The position numbers and the translations under genes are program-made. The notes under the pieces were generated by a model, which had not been told where the DNA came from, ran no database searches, and was given only the letters and a program-made list of their open reading frames with translations. This document shows, piece after piece, positions 11,160 to 20,485 of a DNA stretch of 64,000 bases. Origin of the DNA: Elephas maximus indicus (lineage: Eukaryota; Chordata; Mammalia; Proboscidea; Elephantidae); the NCBI RefSeq assembly GCF_024166365.1, contig NC_064831.1, positions 27,580,768-27,644,767 on the forward strand. The letters run 5' to 3'. How positions within the stretch are numbered: the stretch's first letter is position 1; each line of letters opens with the position of its first letter.

Positions 11160-13053
11160 TTGTTTTGTCCTGTTTTTTGTTTCATTTGGTTATGTCTGAG
11201 CAGGCAGGCTGGACCTTCTTTGTTATTTGCTCATCTGTGGACATGGTACTTCTCACCACCTTGTCCAATGGGCAGGGCCAATTGTTCAGATATGGTGCAG
11301 CAGGGTAGGTCCAGTGGACAAGGAGGGGCTGGGAGAGGTCATTTTTGGTATGAACTGGGAGCAACAGGGTGGGCCCAGGGGCAGTGCAGGGCAGGTTCCA
11401 GAAGACTGTGCCTGTACTGCTTGGGGTTGTGATGCTTAGTGCACAGTGCAGATAGGCAGGAGGTAGGGGGGAGATTGTGATGAGTTGAACTAAGTGGGTG
11501 TGGGGAAGAAGAGAAAGACAAGAAACAGAGACAAACAAACAAAAGAAGTGCTGATGGAGCCTGCCGTTGGAGTGGCACATACCTGCTGGGAAAGCTGTGT
11601 GCTGGTGGCTTTCTAGCCAGGTGGTATGGCACAGACTGTCAAGAAGGGACAAATTTGGCTCACATAGTTAAGTGAATTGGAGAAAATAAAGGAAGGAAGG
11701 GAGAAAGATATAAGAAACTAGATTAAAAAAAAGAGAGAGAGACAGGCACATGCTGTCAAATGGCCAGGAGAAAGGAAAGGAAGGAAGATTGAGAGAGACA
11801 AGTAACATAGAAAAAAAAAAAAAAAGAAGGAAAAAAGAAGTTCCAAGGGAGCCCATCGGAAGCAGGTCCTAGCCTAGCAGTGCTGCACAGCCAGTCAAGG
11901 AGGAGCAGATATAGCACACGGTGCCAGGTGCCCAGGGGAAAAGAGAGAAGGGAGGGAGGGAAAGACAAGAAACTGGAAGAAGAAGAAAAAAAAAAAAGCC
12001 CAACGGAGCCCTCTGGCTTCATGGCACAGACTGGGGAAGGGTTCATTAGCCAAGCAGCACTGCACAGCCTGTCTAGAAGGAGCAGAGATGGGACTGGTGC
12101 AGGGTGTTCAGGAGAAAAGAAAGGAAGGATGGTAGAGAGAGGCAAGAAACCAAGAAAAGAAAAGAAAAAAAACCCAAGGGAGCCCACTGGCTTGGTGGTG
12201 AGGACGGGGGAAGGGGGTCGCCAGTCAAGTGGCACTGCACAGCCTGTTTAGAAGGAGCAGAGATGACATACAACATCAGTTATTCAGGAGAATGGGAAAG
12301 AAGGAAGGTAGGGAAAGACAAGGAACCAAGAAATGAAGAAAAACAAAAAAGAGAAAAAAAGTGCCCCCAGAGAGCCCATCGGTGTGGCAGCATGGATTGG
12401 GGAAGTGGCTCACCAGCTAAGTGGCACTGCATAGCCTGTCAAGAAGTAGCAGCGATGGCACATGGAGCCAGGTGTTCAAGATAAAGGAAAGGAAAGAGGT
12501 GAGAGGGAGAGAAGAAACCAAAGGAAGCCAAAAAAAGCAACAACAGCAACAAAAGTATGACACTGAAGGAGCCAGCTGATGTAAGCAGGGCAAATCCAAG
12601 TGCCAAGGAACCAATGTCTCCCCAGCTGAGCAATCTCAGTCCACTGGAAAGTGGTGGATGCTGAGCAGTGGGGAAAAGGATGGGGGGTGGGGAGGTGGGA
12701 AAGCATGTATTGCTGGTTACTGGGTTCTCTGTCTCCTGCTGGGAGCTCCATGAAGGTGCCTTCCTGTACTCCCTGTCTGTCATTCTTGGTGGCTAAGGAG
12801 TCCAAGATTGTGAATCTGTTCCACAGTAGCTGATAAGGGACCTCTGCTCTGTAGCTCTCCTGCTCTCTGTTCTCTGCCAGTTTCTTATTCTAGTTGGTGC
12901 TTGGTTGAATTCTTTTATCTCTTCATTTGATGCTTAGGGTTCCAGGATTGATGTTTGTCTCTGTTTTACTTTTAATTTTTCAGCGCTCTGCTGTGGAGGG
13001 ATGGTGTGGTGCTTCTGTCTGTAGCACCGTGTTGGCTCTCTGCTTCCCTCATG
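11160..13053 (-). promoter_or_regulatory. L1 copy 1 5' UTR / promoter region
   Basis: This GC-richer segment lies between the ORF1 remnant and the right TSD. By position it is the L1 5' UTR and would carry the internal pol II promoter. It includes a monomer array (11560-12620). I do not see the CAAGATGGC motif that marks the 5' end of L1 copy 2. Confidence 0.7.
11560..12620 (-). repeat. Tandem monomers (~175-190 bp) in the L1 5' UTR
   Basis: About five head-to-tail units. The anchor resembling 'gcacagcctgtcaagaagga' recurs at 11631, 11887, 12064, 12239 and 12431, a spacing of 256, 177, 175 and 192 bp. Each unit carries an A/G-rich block and a 'gagcccat(c)gg' block. The organisation resembles the monomeric promoters of mouse L1 (known family behaviour). 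Here it is seen in an afrotherian-type L1. Confidence 0.85.
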
Positions 13054-13274
13054 CTAAATTTCTATTGATATCCTAAGACACGGGAAGTCAAAGATTTACA
13101 TAAAATTCCCACATATCATTTTGGAGATTGTAAAATGGCTTACTCAACATAAAAATTTCAGAACATGTAATCAGCAATGCAAATGGGATTTAATTTATGA
13201 GTCATTACTCTTTTTTGTCCAAAAATTATATGAAATACATACAAATATTTTATTACATACAACTCCTATAAACA

Positions 13275-13560
13275 AATCTTTATTGGGTGACTGATTTGTT
13301 ACAGATACTTGCTGGGCACTAGCCATACAAAGATGAATTACACATAGACCTGCCACTGAGTGGCTCTAGTCCAGTGAGGGGATATAGACATATAAATAAA
13401 GAAGTACCATAAAAATATCAAGGTTTTCAGGTAGACTATGATATAGCCAATCTGGAGCCAGAAGGAAGGAATGATGAGTTGTTATATGCATGTTGAGTGT
13501 GGGGAGAATCAGGGAAATGTTCTGTGGTAGAGGTAACACAACTCAACATAAACCTAGGCA
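13275..13560 (-). mobile_element. L2 LINE 3'-end fragment
   Basis: The plus strand reads 'tttattgggtgactg', then 'gggcactagccatacaaaga', and later 'tctagtccagtgagggg'. This is the inverted 3' region of the mammal-wide L2 family. It is heavily diverged. Confidence 0.6.
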
Positions 13561-13670
13561 GATGCCCCTCTTGGCTTTACCCAGCACTGGGATAGCATTT
13601 TCTGTATTAAATATACTTCTCCATTGCATTTAGCTAGGTTGGGTTATACTGACACATGTACATCCAATTA

Positions 13671-13824
13671 GAGAAGGGTGGCATAGTGGTTAAGAGCTAC
13701 AGCTACTAACTAAACATTGGCAGTTCTAATCCACCAGCCACTCCTTGGAAATCCTATGTGGCAGTTCTACTCTGTACTATAGGGTTGCTATGAGTCAGAA
13801 TCAACTTCAAGGCAATGAGTTTTA
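13671..13824 (+). mobile_element. AfroSINE
   Basis: Head 'gtggcatagtggttaaga', body 'ccttggaaatcctatgtggc' and tail 'tatgagtcagaatcaactt' are all present. The first few bases of the consensus are degraded. Confidence 0.88.
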
Positions 13825-14284
13825 AGTATAGTTTTAAAAGTTAAAAACCTAATTCGCAGACAAATTATGCAGTGAGTACATGTCACAGATTGGCTTAATT
13901 GATTAATAAGAGTGCCAGCACATGGAAAGCTGATTCAAAGTAGGATCCCATAGATAGATACAAATAGTCAGTGGAAGGAAGAATGCTGAATAAGACTGAT
14001 ATATGAGACTTAAAACTTTTTGATATCCTGCTGCACAATAAAGCCATACTTTATGGACTAGTGTTTTCCACCAGACAGAAATCATTTGTATCTCGGTCAG
14101 ACAAAATTCAAACGTAACAGTTGTCTATGAGCTTACATGGAACTTTATAGAGACTGGGCTCTAATCCATAGTAAATAATAAGTCAAACTAAGTAAGTTAC
14201 CTTTACCTGGAGAGTCAGATTATCTTTAGGCTCATAAGACAATACTGCAATGTGACATTAAACAACACAGGTCATCTTATTATT

Positions 14285-14720
14285 TTTTTATTGCTGCATA
14301 ACAAGCTGTCCCAAAGTTTAGTGGTTTAAAACAATTATTTTCTATTGCTCATGACATCGTGAGTTAAGGATTCAGGAAATGGCCAGCTGAATAGTTCATC
14401 TCTGATCCACATGGTATCGACTAGAGTGGTGGGGCTGTAGAAACTCTTCTAAGCTTGTGCCCTCGCTCACATGTCTGGATCCTGGGCGGGGTTGCCTGGA
14501 ATAGATGTAGGATGGCTCGTATTTCTCTCTCTCCACGCATGGAAGTCTCAGAGTAGTTAGGATTCATACATGGTTTTTGGCTTTCCCCAGAAAGAATTAT
14601 TTAAAAAAGAGTGTTCTGAAATACCGGGGCAGAAACAGCAAGCCTTCTTGTGACCTAACCTACCAAGTCCCAGAACATGACTTTGGCTGCATTCTTTTGG
14701 TGAAGCAAGTCATTGAGGTG
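14285..14720 (-). mobile_element. Old MLT/MaLR-like LTR fragment
   Basis: The plus strand opens 'attgctgcataacaagctg', then 'tagtggtttaaaacaa', the inverted end of a family I associate with mammalian MaLR/MLT-type LTRs. A related copy forms part of the nest at 31548-33712. Subfamily unknown and boundaries approximate. Confidence 0.45.
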
Positions 14721-14896
14721 AGCCTGTATTAAAGGGAAGAGAGGAATATACTTCACCTCTGGATGGGAGAAGAGTACGTGTGTTCAGGGAGGGAAGGAGT
14801 TGATGATGGCCTACGAGAAAAGTCATTACACATCCCTTTGTCTTATACCATATTTTAGATGATTTTTTTTTTAAATATATACTTATTAAAGAGGGA

Positions 14897-14956
14897 CTTG
14901 GTGTCACTATGAGTCAGAATCAATTTGACAGCAACAGGTTTGGTTTGGTTTGGTTC
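14897..14956 (+). mobile_element. AfroSINE tail fragment
   Basis: Only the tail survives: 'actatgagtcagaatcaatt', then 'gacagcaacagg' and a (ttggt)n run. Confidence 0.8.
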
Positions 14957-15435
14957 ACAGTTCTGAACTTCCACAATGAATTAATTTTCTTCTTTGGCTT
15001 GCAACTGATGACATGATCAGAACCAGAGACTGCAAAATCTAAGATCTCCTCTGCTAGTGGAAGTCCTGAGGCAAAACACACAATGAAGATAGAAGAGTGT
15101 TTCCAACATCCACGCTTAGATGAACACGGTGATCAGTACAAATAAACAACCTTGTAAAGAGGAAGAGTTGAACCAAAATAAAATTTCCACTTCCAGATGG
15201 TAGGTTTTAAGTACATTTGCTTCCATAATGATTTATTTAAAGTGAATGATATTTATGGCTGTTCTTAAAAAAAAAAAAAAACAGGTACGAAGAAAGCGCA
15301 ATGTTCCCTGGCAGCTGATTCCAAAACATGACTACCATTTTCTCAGTGCTACTTCCATTGAGCCCAGTGGGAATTGTAGGGACTTGTGTTCTATATATGA
15401 CCTTACTGCCAAGTAATGTACAGAAGTTGAGCTTG

Positions 15436-15548
15436 GAAGAGAACCTGTGGTTAACTCGCTATTTTTGGAAGTGTCATTTAATCTCTCTGATTAAATGTTT
15501 CCTCAACTGTAAAATAAATGTAAGGTCTTCCGAGATCTCAAGTCAGTG
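15436..15548 (+). mobile_element. MIR fragment
   Basis: The MIR core-SINE order is recognisable: 'gtgtcatttaatctctctg', then 'tttcctcaactgtaaaat'. Both ends are lost. Confidence 0.65.
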
Positions 15549-15737
15549 AAATAACAGAGCTCCTACAAACTAAACAAAAAATCAGATATATTATTTTATG
15601 TCATAAGGACATTACACAATTTTTAAAAGTAGACTGAAGAATCACATTTCCAAATGTCAAACCCATTAGTATGAAAATTCAGCAATTTTGAAACCTCCAT
15701 TAACCTTTTATTCCTTACAAATTATTTCTAAATATTA

Positions 15738-15953
15738 TCCACCACCACCAGTTGCCATCGAGTCTCTGACTCATGGTGGCCCCATATGTGTGAGGGTAGA
15801 ACTGTGCTCCAGAGGGTTTTCAATGTCTGATTACTCAGAAGTAGATTGCCAGATCTTTCTTCTGAGGTACCTCTGGGTGGATTTGAGCCTCTAACCTATG
15901 AATTAGCAACCAAGTGCCTTAATCATTTAACTTGAACTATCCAAGACTCCTTC
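15738..15953 (-). mobile_element. AfroSINE, 'ccacccagg'-head variant
   Basis: The plus strand runs from the tail ('gttgccatcgagtctctgac') through 'agaagtagattgccagatct' and 'ggtacctctgggtgga' to the head near 15952. This is the longer SINE variant with the extra central segment. Confidence 0.85.
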
Positions 15954-16083
15954 GAGTATCATATACATTCTAAAATAATAAGTTACTTAAAGGAAACTAT
16001 TTTTCTTGTTGAATCACATATGATAAAAAATGTTGGTGAGACTTATGTTGTAATAATGGTCATATTATAGCAAATTAATCATA

Positions 16084-16268
16084 AAAACAAACAAACAAGA
16101 AAACCAAACCCGCTGCTGACAAGTCAATTACAACTCACAGTGGCCCTGTAGGACAGAGTAGAACTGCCCCACAGGGTTTCCAAGGAGCAGCTGGTAGATT
16201 CGAACTGCCAAACTTTTCGTTAGCAGCTGTAGCTCACCACAGCTCTTAACCACTGCACCACCAGGGTA
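16084..16268 (-). mobile_element. AfroSINE
   Basis: A minus-strand copy with an A-rich end 'acaaacaaacaag'. The tail is 'gtcaattacaactcacagtg', the body 'ccccacagggtttccaagga', and the head 'ttaaccactgcaccaccagg'. Confidence 0.9.
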
Positions 16269-16313
16269 GTTTTGTGCTTGATTTGACCTCAGTGGGAAAA
16301 AAATGAATTATTA

Positions 16314-16363
16314 AAATAATATGCACACATATAAAAGGTATTTTATATGTGTGCGTATTATTT
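16314..16363. repeat. Long inverted repeat (23-bp arms, 4-bp loop)
   Basis: The left arm (16314-16336) and right arm (16341-16363) are reverse complements except for one position, which would be a G-T pair in RNA. The loop is 'ggta' at 16337-16340. The arm core is 'atgcacacatataaaa'. It lies in unassigned DNA just beyond a SINE head. Confidence 0.9.
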
Positions 16364-16871
16364 AGTGCTTTCATTAGGTGTCTGCTATGAAATATGTAGA
16401 AAAAATTAAAAGTTTCAGATGACACTAAGCCTATGGTTCCTAAACTGTGCCCTGAAACATCCAATGCCACCACAACAAATTCTCAAGTGCGGTTGTGGAT
16501 ATTTTAAAGGTTAGAGGAAAGCCCAGACATATTCAACATCCATCAGATACCAGCATGACATCTGCCAGACACTGCTCAAAGGACAGCTTGAGTTCATTCA
16601 TACTTTCCATATTAAATTCTGCTATAGTTCTTTGACTGACTTCATATCTTTGACTTTTTAGTGTTTGCTGTGATAAAAAGTAAATATGTGAGAAGCCAAC
16701 GAGGAGCAGTAAATGAGAGCAGCAGTGTCCAAACTGATCTGAAGTTTTGAGAAGTTGTGAGTACCCGTCAGGTTCACATACATCCCATTACTAGTATTGG
16801 TGTTTGTTTAAGAATGAAATATTACCTTCTTTTAATTTGCGTGTATTATTTTTTCAAGTGTGTAGTAAGCT

Positions 16872-17028
16872 TTTGGAGTCTCCAGGTGGTACAAATGGTT
16901 AAGTGCTCAACTACTGGCCTGGCGATTTGCTTCTGACAGGCCTTGGAAACCCTGTGGAGCAGTTCTACTGTGACACGCAGGGGACTGCCATGAGTTGGAA
17001 TCAACACAGCAACTAACAACATTAAATT
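16872..17028 (+). mobile_element. AfroSINE, variant head
   Basis: The head is 'ccaggtggtacaaatggtta', the middle 'cctggcgatttgcttctgac' and the tail 'catgagttggaatcaacac', ending 'caactaacaaca'. Confidence 0.88.
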
Positions 17029-17689
17029 TCAGGACACAATTATATTAAGTTGTTTGGACCCAACTACTTGATAAATGTTTATTTTGGCCCAGAGGGTACC
17101 ACGAAAAAATTACTGCTATTAAGGCATTGAGAACAGAGAAAGTTTGAGAATCTCTGCCTCAGGCCATGACTATATGAGTGTAACATTTTGTTCACATAAA
17201 AGGGACCATTTAGTTTAGTTAAGCATTTTAGTTCTTTAATATTTGACTAGCTCAGAAAGTCTTTTCTGGGGGATGAAAATTACTATTGGGGATCTCTTTT
17301 TCACTTACAGAAAGAGGGTTTAGTAAAAGCAGTGTGTATGTGCAGGCGTACATGTATATGTGAGCTGTTCTTTGTAATCCCGCTGTAGCATGGACAACAG
17401 AGAGCTCCTCTTTCTCAGGAAAGGAAGGATGAAAGAAAAGGAGGGAAGGAGAAAGGAAGACAGGGAGGGAGGGAGGGAAAGAATAAATAAATGACTGAGG
17501 GAGAAATGAAAGAAAAGTAAAAGGAAAGAAAGGCAGAAAAGAAGAGACATAGAGGCACATAGAGGAAAGTAGAGACAGAACAAGTAATAGCATAAGTTAT
17601 AAACAGAATTTAAATTCTCATATGTGGCACCAGGTTTATCCAGAAATACACCTATCTATCATTTTAATTCTTAGAAGAAGTATACCCAG
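17029..17689. other. Unassigned sequence containing a polypurine tract
   Basis: No gene recognised. Positions 17412-17580 form a long, nearly pure A/G strand with gggaggga and gaaa units. A 113-codon open frame on the minus strand is simply the translation of the C/T-rich complement and has no protein-like character. Confidence 0.65.
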
Positions 17690-17968
17690 AATGCTCCTTA
17701 GAAGCAAGGATGGTAAGACTTCGTTTCACATACTTTGGGTATGTTATCAGAAGGGACAAGTCCCTGGAGAAGGACAACATGCTTGGTAAAAAAGAGGGTC
17801 AGCGCAAAAGAGGAAGACCCTCAACGAGGTGGATACACACAGTGGCTGTGACAATGGACTCAAGCATAACAACAATCGTGAGGATGGTGCAGGACCAGGC
17901 AGTGTTTCTTTCTGTTGTACAAGGGGTCGCTGTGCGTTGGACCCAACTCTACGGCACCTAACAACAGC
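17690..17968 (+). mobile_element. RTE (BovB-type) 3' end, 5'-truncated
   Basis: This short RTE piece encodes the C-terminal tail of its ORF. An open frame at 17710-17961 includes 'LRFTYFGYVIRRD', 'KKEGQRKRGRPSTRW' and 'VAVRWTQLYGT', and the sequence ends in 'cacctaacaacagcaaca'. No RT or endonuclease domain is included, so it is non-autonomous. A second solo 3' piece at 33131-33361 starts within about 12 nt of the same RTE position. Confidence 0.88.
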
Positions 17969-18414
17969 AACATCATTTTAATAATGATTCAAATCCTATA
18001 TTACCACTAAAATCTTACTAGAAAAACTACGTTATAACATGAAAAATGTGTACTTCAAAATTATATTCATTTTAAATGCAAGATATAAAGGTGTATCTAC
18101 AGTATAACCACATATTTTTAAACTAACAATAAAAAAAGATTGGCAAGAAATAGTTACAAAAGTTGACTATATTTATGCCATGAAACCTATATGTGATTTT
18201 TTCATCTTCTTGAATTGTCTTAAGTGAACCTTATTATTTTGACTAACAAAAATAATATATATCATATAAATATTATTTTGACAGAGGTGGTTCTGACAAA
18301 GTGAAGAATAGAACTGAATCCGTTATCCAGATGATTCATGATATCTCTTAAAATGAATAGGAATTTACTCTCTCATCCACACAATTCTCTCCCTCAAACT
18401 CTACGCCCCTGAGT
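17969..18414. other. AT-rich unassigned sequence
   Basis: No gene or repeat family recognised. Confidence 0.6.
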
Positions 18415-18570
18415 AGCTCTTCTAAACTGGGGGTCTGCATTAGAATCACAAGTGATACTTTACAAATGTACAGATGATGTTGGCATCACCCTTTATCCCA
18501 GATATTCTGATTCAGTACATCAGGACGGGACTCAGGTGTCCACATGTGATTCTGTCCCTCCTGCTCAAGA
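18415..18570 (+). mobile_element. MER5-like hAT element fragment
   Basis: It contains 'ttctaaactgggggtctgca', 'ttagaatcac' and 'tattctgattcagtacatca' in the order typical of MER5A, a short non-autonomous hAT-Charlie element. Diverged. Confidence 0.6.
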
Positions 18571-18682
18571 TTCTTGACTCAGACTCTCCTTCAAGCACCT
18601 ATAGTCCTTCCTTATGTCCAAATTGGAATGCTTTTTGGTTGACTTTGTCTCTCCCCTAATTCAAATTATTACTCAAAATTCA

Positions 18683-19169
18683 GCTGGGTGGAGAGGCACA
18701 TGCCATGGTCTGGGACCCCAGCAGGAAGCGTCTGGCTGTGCTTATGAAAGGAAATCCACGGGTACAGGATGGTAATCCAGTCATCCTCCAATTTCAATCT
18801 CATAACAGCCCTCTGTTTGAGCTATTTCTCTGTGGCATTATCCAGGGGGAGACAGGGGTTCATGCCCAGGATATTACTTTCCATCATTTCTTCAACAACA
18901 GGGCTCTGCTCACAGTGTGCTGGTCCACAGGCCGAATTGCCCACGTCCCTCTATACTTTGTCAATGCACAGTTTCCACATTTTAGCCCAGTGCTTGGCAG
19001 TCCTGGGACCCCCCGCATTGCAGACGGAAGCTCTGTTCATGACCTGCCCCTCATTACTGAGACATCTCCAACCTCTGCCCCTTGAGACTCTCTCCTAGGG
19101 CCACCACCTGCTCAGCTCCATTCCCACCTCTAATAAAAATCTTTCATTGTTTTTCACTCAAAAAAAAAT
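18683..19169 (+). pseudogene. AAAS: AAAS (ALADIN nucleoporin) processed pseudogene, 3' fragment
   Basis: ALADIN is a WD-repeat nuclear-pore protein; this is the 3' part of a reverse-transcribed copy of its mRNA. The frame opens at 18684 with codons for [12 protein letters not shown] and runs through '[18 protein letters not shown]', 'CGIIQGE' and '[18 protein letters not shown]' to '[17 protein letters not shown]'. A TGA (19083-19085) stands where ALADIN has Trp. After it the frame stays open for 15 more codons to a TAA at 19131-19133, which overlaps an AATAAA signal. An A tract follows. A 10-bp duplication 'tcaaaattca' (18673-18682, 19170-19179) supports L1-mediated insertion. Introns are absent and the 5' part is missing, so it is non-functional as ALADIN. 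Confidence 0.88.
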
Positions 19170-20485
19170 TCAAAATTCAAAAATTCAAATTACGTATTCT
19201 AAAGGACATAGACAACTTTCTCTATGAACCCTATTTATTTTTAGTCACTCCATCCACATGAACTCCCTCCCCAAAATTCAGTGTATAGCCTCTGTCAGTC
19301 TCAGTCCTTTTGAGGCTATAATTACACCATTTCAGTTCAGGATAATTACGTTAACATCTGTTCAGTCTCTTCGCCATCCTTCTTTCCTCCATCTCTGACC
19401 CCTTAAAAGGTTAAAAGGCAAAACCATTTTCTGTCAAGTTGACTCCAACTCATGGTGACCTCATGTGTGTCAGATTAGAACTACACTCGATAGGGTTTTT
19501 TTGTGTGTGTATGTGTGTGTGCTTTAAGTGAAAGTTTACAATTCAAGTCAGTTTCTCATACAAGAACTTACACACACGTTGTTTTGTGACCCTAGTTGCT
19601 CTCCCTACAATGTGACAGCACACTCGTTCTCTTCACTCTGTATTTTCCATGTCCATTCAACCAACTCCTGTACCCCTCTGCCTTCTCATCTCACCTCCAG
19701 ACATGAGCTGTCCACATAGTCTTCATGTGTCTACTTGAGCTAAGAAGGACATTCCTGATCAGTATCATCTCCTGTCTTATAGTCCAGTCAAATCTTTGTC
19801 TGAAGAGTTGGCTTCAGGAATGATTTTAGTTCTGGGCTAACAGAGAGTCCGGGAGCCATGTCCTCTAGGGTCCCTCCAGTCTCAGTCAGACCATTAAGTC
19901 TGGTCTTTTTACTGGAATTTGAGGTCTGCATCCCATTTTTCCCCTGCTCCATCAGGGATTCTCTGTAGTATTCCCTGTCATGACAGTCACTGGGAGTAGC
20001 TGGGCACCATCTAGTTCTTCTGGTTCCAGCATGATGGATTCTCTGGTTTATGTGGCTCTTTCTGTCTCTTGGGCTCATATTTTTCTTGTGTCTTTGATGT
20101 TCTTCATTCTCCTTTGCTCCAGGTGTGTTGGGACTAATTGATGCATCTTAGATGGCCACTTGCTAGCTTTTAAGACCCCAGATGCCACTCACCCAAGTGG
20201 GATGGAGAACATTTTCTTAATACATTTTGTTATGCCAATTGACCTAGAAGTCCCCTGAAACCATGATCCCCAGCACCCTGCCCCTGCTACTCTGTCCCTT
20301 GAAGTGTTTGGTTGTGTTCAGAAAACTTCTTAGCTTTGGGTTTAGTCCAGTTGTTCTGACTCACCCTGTATTGTGTGTTGTCCTCCCTTTCATCTCAAAT
20401 AATTCTTGTCTGCTAATTACTGAATACCCCTCTCCATCCCTCCCCATTCTCTTAACCATCAAAGAATGTTTTCTTCTGTGTTTAA

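Larger units (their letters stand above)
4436..13063 (-). mobile_element. Full-length inactive L1 (L1 copy 1) with 10-bp TSD
   Basis: A long L1 in minus orientation, bounded by a perfect 10-bp duplication 'ctaaatttct' at 4436-4445 and 13054-13063, so the element is 4446-13053. From its 5' end (right) it contains a 5' UTR of about 1.9 kb with tandem monomers, an ORF1 remnant, a spacer of about 0.5 kb, ORF2, a 3' UTR, and a short A-rich tail next to the left TSD. An LTR at 5861-6391 is inserted later. Without it the L1 is about 8.1 kb, longer than the roughly 6 kb human element. Both ORFs are broken. Confidence 0.92.

Noticed and set aside
11182-11652. 156-codon open frame upstream of L1 ORF1
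   Set aside because: It lies in the L1 5' UTR, is overlapped by open frames on the other strand, and resembles no protein.
11756-12235. 159-codon open frame on the L1 sense strand with a repeated Leu/Pro/Phe-rich pattern
   Set aside because: It arises from the translation of tandem 5' UTR monomers, two of which happen to be close to multiples of three in length. No recognisable domain; an antisense frame of similar size overlaps it.
17252-17593. 113-codon minus-strand frame rich in Ser, Leu and Phe
   Set aside because: It is the complement of the polypurine tract; low-complexity translation.
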